Below, piece by piece: positions 44,027-53,761 of a stretch of DNA of 64,000 bases. Location of the stretch: positions 62,001 through 126,000 of the forward strand of contig NZ_JAPDIR010000011.1 in the NCBI RefSeq assembly GCF_029870595.1, given 5' to 3'. The position numbers were made by a program, and so were the translations under genes. The stretch is from Sphingomonas sp. CBMAI 2297 (lineage in GTDB: Bacteria; Pseudomonadota; Alphaproteobacteria; Sphingomonadales; Sphingomonadaceae). How positions within the stretch are numbered: the stretch's first letter is position 1; each line of letters begins with the position of its first letter. Under the pieces are notes generated by a model, which saw only the letters and a list, made by a program, of their open reading frames with translations, had not been told where the DNA came from and made no database searches.

Positions 44027-45166
44027 ATGCCGGACACCATGCTGATGAATCGCGTCGCCGAGCTCTATGCCGGGGAGGCTATCCGCCATCCTCAGCTCAA
44101 GGCGATCACGCTGGCGCAGTGGATGCTCGAAAGCGGGCGGATGACATCGGAGCTGGCGCGGCAGCACTACAATTTCGGCGGCCTGAAATATCGCCCGGAA
44201 ATGGCGCCCTATGCCACGCGCGTCATGTATAACGCGCATGACGGCCTGGACGCCTATTGCAAGTTCGCCACGCCGGAGAATTTCATCAGCGGCTATTGGG
44301 CCTTCATTGCCCGCGCGCCTTACTCGGGATGGGAGATGCGCGCCGACAGCGCCGAGGAATATATGCGCTTCATCGGCGGGATCTACACGCCCAGCGCCGG
44401 CTATGCGGACAAGGTGCTCGCGCTCGAGGCCGAAGCGGCCGCGCTGCTTGCGAAATTCGCGTCGGGCAAGGTGAAGGCGTCGAGCAGCGGGACGACCGAT
44501 ATCGGCACCATCGTCCTCGACCCCGGCCATGGCGGGACGCAGAAGGTCGAGGGCAGCTCGCCCAATAACGCGACCAGCGTGAGCGGCGTGAAGGAAAAGA
44601 AGCTGGCGCTTGATTTCTGCATGATCCTGCGGGACCTGCTGATCCAGAAGGCCGGTGCGGCGAACCTCAAGATCAACGTCGTGCTCACGCGCACGGCCGA
44701 CGTCAATCTGGGCCTCAAGGCCCGCGCCGGCTTCGCCAAGACGCACAAGGCCAAGGCGCTGCTCTGCCTCCATTTCAATGGAGATGGGAGGCCGGAAACA
44801 TCGGGTGCGGAAACCTATCATGCCGATGCCGCGCACGGGAACCAGAACCTGACGGAGGACAAGGCATTCGCCGGTGCCGTCCACGCCGCCTGGGTGAAGG
44901 GCATGCGCCGCTTCCATCCCCAGGCCAAGGATCGCGGCCTCAAGCCCGAATCCGTCTCGGGGCCCGGCGGGTTGACCATCCTGACCGACGCAAATCTGGG
45001 CAACACGGCGGCCCGCAGATGCGTTGGCGCCTATGTCGAGGGCGAGTTCATCACCAATCCGACAATCGACAATCTGCTGATCTCCGGCCCCGATGCAGTG
45101 CCCAACCGGCACTTGCTGCTGGGCAGCGTGGCGGATGCGCTGATCGCCCATATGCGGGCCAGCTGA
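44027..45166 (+). CDS. Two-domain peptidoglycan hydrolase (glucosaminidase + amidase_3)
   Basis: A 379-residue protein with no signal peptide. The N-terminal half (about 20-140) is a GH73-like glucosaminidase: ITLAQWMLESGRMTSELARQHYNFGGLKY has the catalytic Glu and the Asn-Phe-Gly-Gly-Leu-Lys motif. The C-terminal half (about 160-375) is an amidase_3 domain: TIVLDPGHGGT with the zinc His, then the second-zinc region (VSGVKEKKLALDF), LCLHFNGDG with another zinc His, and TDANLGNTAARRCVGAYVEGEFITN with a late Glu. It probably cuts both glycan and peptide bonds. The missing signal and two-activity layout recall phage endolysins, but no holin or phage genes adjoin it. Confidence 0.85.
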   Translation: MPDTMLMNRVAELYAGEAIRHPQLKAITLAQWMLESGRMTSELARQHYNFGGLKYRPEMAPYATRVMYNAHDGLDAYCKFATPENFISGYWAFIARAPYSGWEMRADSAEEYMRFIGGIYTPSAGYADKVLALEAEAAALLAKFASGKVKASSSGTTDIGTIVLDPGHGGTQKVEGSSPNNATSVSGVKEKKLALDFCMILRDLLIQKAGAANLKINVVLTRTADVNLGLKARAGFAKTHKAKALLCLHFNGDGRPETSGAETYHADAAHGNQNLTEDKAFAGAVHAAWVKGMRRFHPQAKDRGLKPESVSGPGGLTILTDANLGNTAARRCVGAYVEGEFITNPTIDNLLISGPDAVPNRHLLLGSVADALIAHMRAS

Positions 45167-45181
45167 TGCGGCGCCGAACCG

Positions 45182-45949
45182 TCAGGCCAGTCCGATGATC
45201 GAGATCTGCCGGCCATAGTCCGGCTCCCGCCGGTGCGTCGCGCGGCGATAGGAATAGAAATGCCCGGCCTGGGCATAGGTGTCCTGCCCCAGCATCTCGA
45301 CGGTGCGGACGCCCGCCGCGGCCAGCCGGTGCGCGACATAGGCCTCGAGATCGAACTGCCAGTGATCCGCGCGGCGGCCTTCGGTGAAGAAACGCTCGTT
45401 CGCCGGATCGGCCTCGGCGAACCGGGCGAGGAAGCCGGCATCGACTTCGTAGGAGGCGCGGGCGATGCACGGGCCGACCGCCGCGACGATCCGGTCGCGG
45501 CGGGCGCCCAGCGTCTCCATCGCGGCGACGGTCGAATCGGTGACGCCGCCGATCGCGCCCTTCCATCCCGCATGCGCGGCGCCGACCACGCCGGCTTCGG
45601 TGTCGGCGAACAGCACCGGCGCGCAATCGGCGGTCAGGACGCCTAGGGCCAGGCCCGGCCGGTCGGTGACGAGCGCGTCGGCATGCGGGCGCAGCCGATC
45701 CTCCCAGGGCGCGGCCACGGTGACGCAGTCGGCGGAATGGACCTGATGCACGGAGACGAGGCGCCCGCCGGGCAGCACCGCCTCCACGGCGCGGCGGCGA
45801 TTCTCGGCGATCAGCGCGGGCTCGTCGCCCGAGCCCAGCCCGACATTGAGGCTGGCCATGTCGCCCGTCGAGACGCCGCCCTTGCGGCCGAGAAAACCGT
45901 GCGCCACTCCGGCCAGCGCCCGCGCGCGGAAGATTTCGATCTCGCTCAC
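45182..45949 (-). CDS. pgeF: Peptidoglycan editing factor PgeF (laccase domain)
   Basis: A 255-residue protein of the YfiH/PgeF family, which removes L-Ser misincorporated in peptidoglycan precursors; older annotations call it a polyphenol oxidase. Motifs include HGFLGRKGGVSTGDMASLNVGL, VSVHQVHSADC and LTADCAPVLFADTEAGVVGAAHAGWKGAI with metal-binding His and Cys, and GPCIARASYEVDAGFLARF. GTG 45949 overlaps the GNAT stop codon (GTGA). It is last in the lgt-midA-GNAT-pgeF chain. Confidence 0.9.
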   Translation of the reverse strand: MSEIEIFRARALAGVAHGFLGRKGGVSTGDMASLNVGLGSGDEPALIAENRRRAVEAVLPGGRLVSVHQVHSADCVTVAAPWEDRLRPHADALVTDRPGLALGVLTADCAPVLFADTEAGVVGAAHAGWKGAIGGVTDSTVAAMETLGARRDRIVAAVGPCIARASYEVDAGFLARFAEADPANERFFTEGRRADHWQFDLEAYVAHRLAAAGVRTVEMLGQDTYAQAGHFYSYRRATHRREPDYGRQISIIGLA

Positions 45950-46449
45950 AGCATGCGCCTCATCAACCGGTCCTCATCGGCATGCGCGCCGACCATGAAG
46001 GCATAGCGGCCGCGATCCTCGAACCCGTTCCGCGCGTAGAAGCGCCGGGCGCGGTGATTGTCGACATAGACCGAGAGCCACATCTCCCCGGCGCCCCGGG
46101 CCCGGCCCTGGTCGATGGCCCAGTCGAGCAGCGCCTGCGCCGCGCCGCTGCCCTTGGCCCGCTCGTCGAGATAGAGCTGGCGGAGCTCATAGGTGCGCGC
46201 GCTGGTCTCGGCGGGAAGGGTGAGGTTGCTGGTCTTGGCGAAGCCGGCCAGGCCTTGCTTGTCCTCGGCGAGCCGGAAGCACAGGTCCGGCGTGGCGAAC
46301 TCCCCTGCCCAGGCCTCGGGCGTGAAGCCGGCCAGGAAGTCGGCAAGGTCCTTTGGGGCGTAGAGATGGCCGAAGGTCGCGACGAAGCTGGCGCGGAACA
46401 GCGCGTCGATCGCGGGCAGGTCGGCGGGGGTGGCGTCGCGGTAGATCAT
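45946..46449 (-). CDS. GNAT family N-acetyltransferase
   Basis: A 167-residue acetyltransferase: [22 protein letters not shown] opens the fold, YELRQLYLDERAKGSGAAQALLDWAI contains the acetyl-CoA-binding motif A (R/Q-x-x-G-x-G/A) around residue 98, and NHRARRFYARNGFEDRGRY is motif B. The substrate is unknown. ATG 46449 overlaps the stop codon of midA (ATGA), and its own stop overlaps the start of pgeF (GTGA), so it is translationally coupled on both sides. Confidence 0.88.
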   Translation of the reverse strand: MIYRDATPADLPAIDALFRASFVATFGHLYAPKDLADFLAGFTPEAWAGEFATPDLCFRLAEDKQGLAGFAKTSNLTLPAETSARTYELRQLYLDERAKGSGAAQALLDWAIDQGRARGAGEMWLSVYVDNHRARRFYARNGFEDRGRYAFMVGAHADEDRLMRRML

Positions 46450-47543
46450 TCGAACCCCGCGGGCACCGGCCAGCCCGGCGCGGTGAAGGCGATCACCTTG
46501 AACAGCTCGCCCATCTGCTCGGGATCGGTCAGCCGGTCGCGATCGATGGCGAGCTGGCCGGCGCGGTCGGGCGCGGCGAGCGAGAGGCTGGCGGTGCGCT
46601 CGGCGATGCCGAGCCGCATCAGGAACGCGCCCTGCGGCACCGGGCCGTGGACGACCAGGCCCTCCGCCCGCGCGGCTTCGGCGAGCGTGCCGAAATCGAC
46701 ATGGGCGGTAAGGTCCGCCTCGCCCGGCATGTCGAAGGGATTGGCATAGGCATGGCCCTTCACCGCCTGGAGCGTGTCGCCGATCGCGGGCCCCATATAG
46801 CCATAGTCGATGATCAGCGCGGCGCCGCCCTGTTCGGTGAGGCGCCGGGCGAGCTGGCGCAGCACCGCGACGCTGGCGGGCGAAGTCTCGAGGATCGAGC
46901 CGGGCGCCGCGTCCTTGAAGTCGCACGGGATGATCATGTCGAAGCCGCGGTCGCCGTGAATGGGCAGGAACAGCATGTCCTGGCAGGCGACCAGCCGCTC
47001 CCGCCAGCCTTCCCGGGTGGCGATGAGCTGGCGGATCGGCAGCGCGTCGAAGAATTCGTTGGCGACGAAGATCAGCGGCGCGTCGTCGGGCAGGCCGACC
47101 AGGTCGAGATGGAATTCGGCATGCGCCACGCGCTCCGCCTGGGCGGCGCGCAGCGTCGGGCTGGTCTCGACCAGGTCGACCGGCGGCGCGAGCCCTGCCC
47201 TGGCCATGGCGCGCAGCGCATCGGCGGCGAGCGTGCCGCGGCCCGGGCCGAGCTCGACATAGCGGACGGGCGGTTCGCCGGCGCGCTGCCACAGGTCCGC
47301 CATCCACAGGCCGATCAGCTCGCCGAACATCTGGCTCACTTCGGGCGCGGTGGTGAAGTCGCCGCGCGCGCCGAGCGGGTCGCGCGTAGCATAGTAATGG
47401 GCGTTGGCGGCGCCCATGAACTGCGACAGCGGGATCGGCCCGGCCATGGTGATGGCGCGGGCCAGCCGCTCGGCGAGCAGGGGCTCGGCGGCGTTGGCCG
47501 CGCGTTCCCCCGCCGGCGCGTCGAGGGGATTCTCGCTGCTCAG
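46446..47543 (-). CDS. Class I SAM-dependent methyltransferase, MidA/NDUFAF7 family
   Basis: A DUF185 (NDUFAF7/MidA) protein. It has [44 protein letters not shown] near the start, [18 protein letters not shown] as the SAM loop, [14 protein letters not shown], and [10 protein letters not shown]. Mitochondrial NDUFAF7 dimethylates a complex I arginine; the bacterial role is unclear. No ATG, GTG or TTG lies between the lgt stop and ATG 47447, yet the preceding helix ([13 protein letters not shown]) looks native. CTG 47543, which overlaps the lgt TGA and follows GGAGAG, is my preferred start (365 residues); ATG 47447 would give 333. Confidence 0.8.
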   Translation of the reverse strand: MSSENPLDAPAGERAANAAEPLLAERLARAITMAGPIPLSQFMGAANAHYYATRDPLGARGDFTTAPEVSQMFGELIGLWMADLWQRAGEPPVRYVELGPGRGTLAADALRAMARAGLAPPVDLVETSPTLRAAQAERVAHAEFHLDLVGLPDDAPLIFVANEFFDALPIRQLIATREGWRERLVACQDMLFLPIHGDRGFDMIIPCDFKDAAPGSILETSPASVAVLRQLARRLTEQGGAALIIDYGYMGPAIGDTLQAVKGHAYANPFDMPGEADLTAHVDFGTLAEAARAEGLVVHGPVPQGAFLMRLGIAERTASLSLAAPDRAGQLAIDRDRLTDPEQMGELFKVIAFTAPGWPVPAGFE

Positions 47544-48409
47544 GCGACGCTCTCCGTGCCCGCGATCGGCTCGACCCGCTGGCGGCGCTTCTTCGCGGTG
47601 ACGATCAGATAGATGCCGCCCGCGATCATCGGCAGGCACAGCACCTGGCCCATATGGATGACATGCTCGAAGATCGTGCCGGCGAACTGCGAATCCGGCT
47701 CGCGGAAATATTCGACGAAGAAGCGGAAACAGCCATAGCCGAGCAGGAAGATGCCGACGAGCCTGCCCGGCTCGTAGCGCGCCTTGGTGCGCCAGAAGGC
47801 ATAGGCGAGGATGGCGAAGAGGAGCACGCCTTCGAGCGCCGCCTCGTAGAGCTGGCTCGGGTGGCGGGCCAGCGGCCCGGCGCCCGGGAAGACGATCGCC
47901 CAGGGCAGGTCCGCCGGCTTGCCCCACAGCTCGCCGTTCACGAAATTGGCGAGGCGCCCGAAGAACAGGCCGAAGGGCGCGCAGCAGGCGACATAGTCGT
48001 GCACCCGCAGCCAGTTGAGCCCCTGGCGCCGGCACATCAGGATGATCGCCAGCGTGGTGCCGATCACGCCGCCATGGAACGACATGCCGCCGTCCCAGAG
48101 CCGGATGATGCGCATCGGATCGAGGAACATCTCGGGCGCGTAGAAGATCACATAGCCGAGCCGTCCGCCCAGGATGATGCCGAGCGTGGCGTAGAAGACG
48201 AGATCGTCGGCATGGCGCTTGCTCATCGGCGCGCCCGGCTGGCGGAGCAGGCGGAGAAGATACCACCAGCCGACCAGGATGCCGGCGATATAGGCCAGCG
48301 AATACCATTTGATCTCGAAGAAGCGGAGATTGAGCGCGACCTTGTCGAGGCCGAGATCCTTGAACTGGATATGGTCGGCCGCGGCGGCGGCCAGGGTGGA
48401 AAGCAGCAC
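47540..48409 (-). CDS. lgt: Prolipoprotein diacylglyceryl transferase
   Basis: Adds diacylglycerol to the lipobox cysteine of prolipoproteins in the inner membrane. The 289-residue protein has about seven helices and the Lgt signatures: [56 protein letters not shown], and [25 protein letters not shown] with the catalytic region; [13 protein letters not shown] and [10 protein letters not shown] follow. GTG 48409 stands behind GGAGGG with seven-base spacing; the frame is open to 48463. It is first in a chain lgt-midA-GNAT-pgeF with overlapping ends. Confidence 0.95.
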   Translation of the reverse strand: MLLSTLAAAAADHIQFKDLGLDKVALNLRFFEIKWYSLAYIAGILVGWWYLLRLLRQPGAPMSKRHADDLVFYATLGIILGGRLGYVIFYAPEMFLDPMRIIRLWDGGMSFHGGVIGTTLAIILMCRRQGLNWLRVHDYVACCAPFGLFFGRLANFVNGELWGKPADLPWAIVFPGAGPLARHPSQLYEAALEGVLLFAILAYAFWRTKARYEPGRLVGIFLLGYGCFRFFVEYFREPDSQFAGTIFEHVIHMGQVLCLPMIAGGIYLIVTAKKRRQRVEPIAGTESVA

Positions 48410-48513
48410 GGGTGGTCCCTCCGGATATCCGGCTCCGATAGAGCAGGCTCGTTGCAAACCCAATAGCCCCTGGAGGGCGCGGGGTGACAGGCTTTCGCCC
48501 GCGCGATAGAGCG

Positions 48514-50760
48514 ATGGCGATGAAGGTCGATTTCGGCAAGCTCCAGAAGCTGGATCGGCGCACGCTGCTGATCGGCGGCGGCGTGGGCGTGGGGCTGGTG
48601 GTCGCCTGGGCGGTGTGGCCGCGCACCTATCTCCCCAATCTCACCGCGGCACCGGGCGAGAGCCTGTTCGGCGCCTGGATCAAGATCGGCACCGACGGGC
48701 ACGTCTCGGTCGCCGTGCCGCAATGCGAGGAGGGGCAGGGCGTGTTCACCGCCATGCCGCAGATCATCGCCGACGAGCTGGGGGCGGACTGGAAGCTGGT
48801 GGGCGTCGAGCCGGCGCCGCTCAACCCGCTCTACGCCAATCCGCTGGCGGCCGAGGAACTGTTCGAGCTGGCGCTGGGCGGGCTGCCCGAGCAGCTGCGG
48901 CGCAGCCATGCCGCGCGCACCGGGCTGGTGCTCACCGGCTGCTCGACTTCGATCCGCAGCTTCGAGGACCAGCTGCGCCACGCCGGCGCCACCGCGCGGG
49001 TGCTGCTGTGCAAGGCGGCGGCGCGGCGCTGGGGCGCCGAATGGCAGAGCTGCGACACTGCCGGCGGCCAGGTGATCCACGGCAATTCGAAGCTCGGCTT
49101 CGGCGCGCTGGCGGCGGAGGCGGCGGACGAGCGGGTGCCCGGCGACGTGCCGCTGCGCACCGGCGAGGCGAACCGGCTCTATGGCCAGGACCTGCCCCGG
49201 CTCGACGCGCCGGCCAAGGTGGACGGCAGCCTGCTCTATGCGGCGGACGTGCGGCTGCCGAACATGGTGTTCGCCTCGATCCGGATGGGGCCGATCGGCG
49301 ATACCGAGCTGGTGAAGCTCGACCGGGCGGCGGCGAACAGGATCCCGGGCATGCTCTCGATCGTGACCACGAAGGACTGGGTGGCGACGATTGCCAATAA
49401 TGGCTGGGCGGCGGAGCGGGCGATCGACGCGATGCGCCCGCGCTTCAGGACGCCCGAGGAAGTGATCAACAATGATTCGATCGCCTCGGCGCTGAGCGAC
49501 GCGCTGAACGCCGATGGCGCGCGGATCCACGAGGCCGGCGACCTGGCGGCGGATTTCCGCGGGGCGAAAGTGGTCTCGGCCGAATATCGCGTCGACGTGG
49601 CGCTCCACGCCGCGCTCGAGCCGATGACCTGCACGGCCAATTATCATGACGGGCACCTTTCGCTGTGGCTGCCGACCCAGGCGCCGGGGCTGGCGCGGGC
49701 GGCGGCGGCGCGGGCGATCGGCATTTCCGAGAACTCGGTGACCGTGCACGCGACGATGGCGGGCGGCTCGTTCGGGGCGAAGCTGGAACATGCGGTGGCG
49801 GAGCAGGCGGCCCTGCTCGCCGAGCGGATCGGCCGGCCCGTGCAGCTCACCTGGCCGCGCGGCGAGGACATGCGGCACGACCGCTATCGCCCGCCCGCGA
49901 TCGGCCGGATGACCGGCAAGCTGAACCCGCGGGGCCAGGTCTCGGGCCTGCTCGCCAAGGTCGCCGCGCCCGAGACCGGCCGCGAGCTGGCGACGCGGCT
50001 GCTGGGCGGCGATCCGGTGGTGCAGGCTTCGCTCGCGCTGCCCGGCAAGGGCGATCCCTCGGCGGTGGCGGGGGCGCGGCCCTTCTATGCCATCCCCAAT
50101 TACGCGGTCGATCACCATGTCGCCGCGATCGGCGTGCCCACCGGCTATTGGCGCTCGGGCGCGCACAGCTACAATTGCTTCTTCGTCGAGAGCTTCATGG
50201 ACGAGCTGGCGCATGCCGCCGAGCAGGATGCGGTGTCGTTCCGCATGGCGATGCTCGGCGGCGAGACGCGGCTGGCGCGCTGCGTGCAGATGGCCGCCCA
50301 GCTGGGCGGCTGGCAGGGTGGCCAGCCGGGCGGCGGCCAGGGCATCGCCTGCCACGCCTTTCGCGGCTCCTATATCGCGGTGATGGCCGAGGCCCGGCTC
50401 GAGGGGCGCAAGGTGAAGGTCGAGCGGCTGGTCGCGGCGGTCGATTGCGGGCGGGTGGTGAACCCGGACCTGGTGACGCAGCAGATCGAGGGCGGGCTGC
50501 TGTTCGGCATGGCCGCGGCGCTGGCCGGGTCGACCGGCTTCACCGAGAATGTCGCCGACGTGCGCGATCTCTCCGAGCTCGGCCTGCCGACCCTGGCCGA
50601 TGCGCCGGACATCACCGTGGAGCTGATCCGCAACGCCGCCGATCCGGGTGGCGTGAGCGAGCTTGCCGTGCCCCCGGTCGCGCCCGCCATCGCCAACGCG
50701 CTGCAATCGGCGAGCGGCGTGCGCTTCCGCGTGCTGCCTTTGCTTTCGGACGTCGAATGA
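48514..50760 (+). CDS. Molybdopterin-binding dehydrogenase subunit, IorB-like
   Basis: A 748-residue protein of the xanthine oxidase family, large subunit, of the periplasmic isoquinoline 1-oxidoreductase beta type. A Tat-like [19 protein letters not shown] leader lies at about residues 14-35. [53 protein letters not shown] and [28 protein letters not shown] are family stretches. Normally a small 2Fe-2S subunit (IorA) is encoded beside it; none is here. The substrate, an aldehyde or N-heterocycle, is unknown. ATG 48514 and 48520 are both possible. Its TGA overlaps the hemH ATG. Confidence 0.8.
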   Translation: MAMKVDFGKLQKLDRRTLLIGGGVGVGLVVAWAVWPRTYLPNLTAAPGESLFGAWIKIGTDGHVSVAVPQCEEGQGVFTAMPQIIADELGADWKLVGVEPAPLNPLYANPLAAEELFELALGGLPEQLRRSHAARTGLVLTGCSTSIRSFEDQLRHAGATARVLLCKAAARRWGAEWQSCDTAGGQVIHGNSKLGFGALAAEAADERVPGDVPLRTGEANRLYGQDLPRLDAPAKVDGSLLYAADVRLPNMVFASIRMGPIGDTELVKLDRAAANRIPGMLSIVTTKDWVATIANNGWAAERAIDAMRPRFRTPEEVINNDSIASALSDALNADGARIHEAGDLAADFRGAKVVSAEYRVDVALHAALEPMTCTANYHDGHLSLWLPTQAPGLARAAAARAIGISENSVTVHATMAGGSFGAKLEHAVAEQAALLAERIGRPVQLTWPRGEDMRHDRYRPPAIGRMTGKLNPRGQVSGLLAKVAAPETGRELATRLLGGDPVVQASLALPGKGDPSAVAGARPFYAIPNYAVDHHVAAIGVPTGYWRSGAHSYNCFFVESFMDELAHAAEQDAVSFRMAMLGGETRLARCVQMAAQLGGWQGGQPGGGQGIACHAFRGSYIAVMAEARLEGRKVKVERLVAAVDCGRVVNPDLVTQQIEGGLLFGMAAALAGSTGFTENVADVRDLSELGLPTLADAPDITVELIRNAADPGGVSELAVPPVAPAIANALQSASGVRFRVLPLLSDVE

Positions 50761-51782
50761 GCATTCCCGACGGGCATCCGCCCTTGCCCGCGCCGGCCGG
50801 AACCGGCGTGCTGCTGATCAATCTCGGCACGCCCGGCGCGCCCGACGCCGCATCGGTGCGGCGCTACCTGGCCGAGTTCCTCTCCGATCGCCGTGTCGTC
50901 GAGATCCCGCCTTTGGTCTGGCAGCCGATCCTGCATGGGATCATCCTGCGCACCCGGCCGAAGAAGTCCGCGCATGCCTATCAGCAGGTATGGCGGCCGG
51001 ACGGATCGCCGCTCGCCGCGATCACCAGGGCGCAGAGCGAAGCGTTGCAGGGGGCATGGGGCGACGACGTGCTCGTCGATTGGGCGATGCGCTACGGCAA
51101 GCCGGCGATTGCCGACCGGCTCGCCTCGATGCAGGCCGGCGGCGCCCGGCGCATCCTGATCGCGCCGCTCTATCCGCAATATTGCGCGGCGACCACCGCC
51201 ACCGCCAACGATGCCGCCTTCGCCGCGCTGGCGAAGCTGCGCTGGCAGCCGGCGGTCCGCACCCTGCCGCCCTATCACGATCACCCCGCCTATATCGCCG
51301 CGCTCAAGGCATCGGTGGAAGCCGGCCTCGCCCGGCTCGATTTCGTGCCCGATGCGATCCTGGCGAGCTTTCACGGCATGCCGCAGCGGACGCTCGACCT
51401 TGGCGATCCCTATCATTGCCATTGCCGCAAGACCGCGCGCCTGCTGGGCGAGGCATTGGCGGAAACCCTGGGGGGGCGTGAGCTCATCGTCACCTTCCAG
51501 TCGCGTTTCGGCCGGGCGAAATGGCTGGAGCCCGCCACCGACGCCGTGCTCGCCGCGCTGCCGGCCAAGGGCGTGAAGAAGGTCGCGATCGTCGCGCCGG
51601 GCTTTTCGGCCGACTGCCTCGAGACGCTGGAGGAGCTGGCGATTCGCGGGCGCGAGACGTTCCTCGCCGCGGGCGGGGACCGGTTCGCCTATCTGCCCTG
51701 TCTCAACGACAGCGCCGGCGGCATCGCGATGCTGCGCACAATTTTGCGTGAGGAGCTTGCGGGCTGGATCGAGCCTGCCTAG
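50757..51782 (+). CDS. hemH: Ferrochelatase
   Basis: Inserts ferrous iron into protoporphyrin IX, the last step of haem synthesis. The 341-residue protein has GVLLINLGTPGAPD at the start, SDRRVVEIPPLVWQPILHGIIL, LIAPLYPQYCAATTATANDA, ASFHGMPQRTLDLGDPYHCHCRKTA with the catalytic His in SFHG, and VAPGFSADCLETLEEL with the acidic partner. ATG 50757 overlaps the upstream stop (ATGA), a coupling without obvious metabolic link. phaB starts 32 bases downstream on the same strand. Confidence 0.95.
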   Translation: MSIPDGHPPLPAPAGTGVLLINLGTPGAPDAASVRRYLAEFLSDRRVVEIPPLVWQPILHGIILRTRPKKSAHAYQQVWRPDGSPLAAITRAQSEALQGAWGDDVLVDWAMRYGKPAIADRLASMQAGGARRILIAPLYPQYCAATTATANDAAFAALAKLRWQPAVRTLPPYHDHPAYIAALKASVEAGLARLDFVPDAILASFHGMPQRTLDLGDPYHCHCRKTARLLGEALAETLGGRELIVTFQSRFGRAKWLEPATDAVLAALPAKGVKKVAIVAPGFSADCLETLEELAIRGRETFLAAGGDRFAYLPCLNDSAGGIAMLRTILREELAGWIEPA

Positions 51783-51814
51783 CGTTTCGGTCCACCACGA
51801 AGGAGAGGAAGAGC

Positions 51815-52537
51815 ATGGCACGCGTAGCGATCGTGACGGGCGGCACCCGCGGTATCGGCGAGGCGATCAGCCTCGCGCTCCAGGATGCGGGAATGATCGT
51901 CGCCGCCAACTATGCGGGCAATGAGGAGAAGGCCCGGGCCTTCACCGACCGCACCGGCATCGCGGCGTACAAATGGGACGTGGGCGATTATGACGCCTGC
52001 CACGAAGGTGTGGCGAAGGTGACGGCCGAGCTCGGCCCGGTCGACGTGGTGATCAACAATGCCGGCATCACCCGCGACGGCACGATCCTGAAGATGAGCC
52101 GCGACATGTGGGAGGATGTGATCCGCATCAACCTGGGTGGCTGCTTCAACATGGCGCATGCGGTGTTCCCGGGCATGCGCGACCGCAAATGGGGCCGTAT
52201 CGTCAATATCGGCTCGATCAACGGCCAGGCCGGCCAATATGGCCAGGTCAACTATGCCGCCGCCAAGTCCGGCATCCACGGCTTCACCAAGGCGCTGTCG
52301 CAGGAAGGCGCGCGCTTCGGCGTGACGGTGAACGCGATCGCGCCCGGCTATATCGATACCGACATGGTCGCCGCGGTGCCGCCCGAGGTGCTGGAGAAGA
52401 TCGTGGCGAAGATCCCGGTGGGCCGGCTCGGCCAGGCGCACGAGATCGCGCGCGGCGTGGCGTTCCTCTGCTCGGACGAGGCGGGTTTCGTCACCGGATC
52501 GACGCTGTCGATCAACGGCGGCCAGCACATGTACTGA
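51815..52537 (+). CDS. phaB: Acetoacetyl-CoA reductase
   Basis: A 240-residue SDR enzyme that reduces acetoacetyl-CoA to (R)-3-hydroxybutyryl-CoA for PHA synthesis. It has AIVTGGTRGIGEAIS (NADPH-binding TGxxxGIG) at residue 6, NNAGITRD at about 86, NIGSINGQAGQYGQVNYAAAKSG with Ser-Tyr-Lys near 138-157, and APGYIDTDMV. The interval between the Tyr and the Gln-Tyr-Gly-Gln stretch follows PhaB and not FabG, but the distinction is not absolute. GAGAGGAAGAG precedes the ATG. The PHA synthase lies 20 kb away. Confidence 0.85.
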   Translation: MARVAIVTGGTRGIGEAISLALQDAGMIVAANYAGNEEKARAFTDRTGIAAYKWDVGDYDACHEGVAKVTAELGPVDVVINNAGITRDGTILKMSRDMWEDVIRINLGGCFNMAHAVFPGMRDRKWGRIVNIGSINGQAGQYGQVNYAAAKSGIHGFTKALSQEGARFGVTVNAIAPGYIDTDMVAAVPPEVLEKIVAKIPVGRLGQAHEIARGVAFLCSDEAGFVTGSTLSINGGQHMY

Positions 52538-52545
52538 CGCGATGA

Positions 52546-52569
52546 GGGCCGCCCCTTTCAGGGCGGCCC
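52546..52569 (+). terminator. Strong hairpin after phaB
   Basis: GGGCCGCCC (52546-52554) pairs with GGGCGGCCC (52561-52569) across six bases. No U-tract follows, so termination may depend on Rho or the element may only protect the transcript end. Confidence 0.55.
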
Positions 52570-52725
52570 CCAACCCCTCGATACGCTACGCGAGGGAAAC
52601 TCTTGTTCGAACAACCAACGTCCCAATAGGCGGGTTCCCTTTAGTTTCTTCTGAACGGGCTGGTCACCTGGCGTTCATCTTTCGGGCGCTGGTCCTTCCG
52701 CCGCCAGCCGCTATGAGCGGAGGCG

Positions 52726-53724
52726 ATGCTGCTCCGCCCCGTGATCGCCCTGTTCTCTCTCGGTTCCATCCTACTGCTCTCCGCATCGGGGCGCGACGGG
52801 CGCGACCTGCTGGGCAAGGTGCCGCGCATGACCGTGGAGCGCGTGCCGCTCGACGCGCGCGATCCCGGGCGGACCCGGGTGGGGGCGCTCACCTATCTGG
52901 GCGGCATCCGGCTGAAGAGCCCGGATCGCGCCTTTGGCGGCTTCTCCTCGATGCAGATCAAGGGCGATCACTTCACGCTGCTCAGCGACGGCGGCACCTT
53001 CATCCGCTTCCGCATGGGCGCCGACTGGACGCCGCGCGAGCTGGTGTTCGGCGACCTGCCCGACGGCCCGGGCACCGGCTGGTTGAAATCGGATCGCGAT
53101 TCGGAATCGATGACGAGCGACCCCGCCACCGGACAGATCTGGGTGGGTTTCGAGCGATATAATGCGATCTGGCGCTACGATGCCGGGCTGACCCGCGCCG
53201 AGCGGAGCGCGGAGCCGGCGGCGATGCGCGACTGGTCCGTCAATGGCGGGCCCGAATCGATGGTGCGCCTCGCCGATGGCCGATTCGTGGTGATCGGCGA
53301 GACCTCGCGGCCCAAGGGGAGCCGGATCGGCCGCGAGGCGCTGCTCTTCCCGGGCGATCCCACCAGGCCGGGGATCGAGCCGATTCGCTTCGTCTACATG
53401 CCGCCCGGCGAGCTCTATGATCCGAGCGACGCCGTGCAGCTGCCCGACGGGCGGCTGATCGTGCTCAACCGGCGCTTCGCGGTGCCGAGCCTGTTCACGG
53501 TGAAGCTGACCCTGGTGGATCCGAGGGAATTCCGCCCCGGTGCCGTGGTGCGCGGCACGGAGATCGCGGCGCTGGCGGCGCCGCTGGTCCACGACAATTA
53601 CGAAGCCCTGGCGATCACGCGCGAGGGCGACGACACGATCCTGTGGATGGCGTCGGACGACAACCAGCAATTCTGGGAATGGTCGCTGCTGCTCAAGTTC
53701 CGGATCGAGTTCGGGAAGCATTGA
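52726..53724 (+). CDS. Phytase-like esterase domain protein, exported
   Basis: A 332-residue protein with a hydrophobic N-terminus (MLLRPVIALFSLGSILLLSASG) likely to be a signal peptide. The remainder fits the esterase-like phytase domain, a beta-propeller: YLGGIRLKSPDRAFGGFSSMQIKGDHFTLLSDGG, DSESMTSDPATGQIWVGFERYNAIWRYD, and VHDNYEALAITREGDDTILWMASDDNQQFWEW are in the usual order. The phosphatase activity is inferred from the family only. GGAGG lies six bases before the ATG. It is followed by a small membrane-protein gene. Confidence 0.8.
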   Translation: MLLRPVIALFSLGSILLLSASGRDGRDLLGKVPRMTVERVPLDARDPGRTRVGALTYLGGIRLKSPDRAFGGFSSMQIKGDHFTLLSDGGTFIRFRMGADWTPRELVFGDLPDGPGTGWLKSDRDSESMTSDPATGQIWVGFERYNAIWRYDAGLTRAERSAEPAAMRDWSVNGGPESMVRLADGRFVVIGETSRPKGSRIGREALLFPGDPTRPGIEPIRFVYMPPGELYDPSDAVQLPDGRLIVLNRRFAVPSLFTVKLTLVDPREFRPGAVVRGTEIAALAAPLVHDNYEALAITREGDDTILWMASDDNQQFWEWSLLLKFRIEFGKH

Positions 53725-53761
53725 ACCTTGCGAATCGCCGGCAGGCTCGCATGATAAGAAC

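Noticed and set aside
44027..45166. Prophage remnant around the peptidoglycan hydrolase
   Set aside because: The neighbours are a PLP enzyme and pgeF; no structural, integrase or holin genes were found, so an isolated domain fusion is the safer reading.
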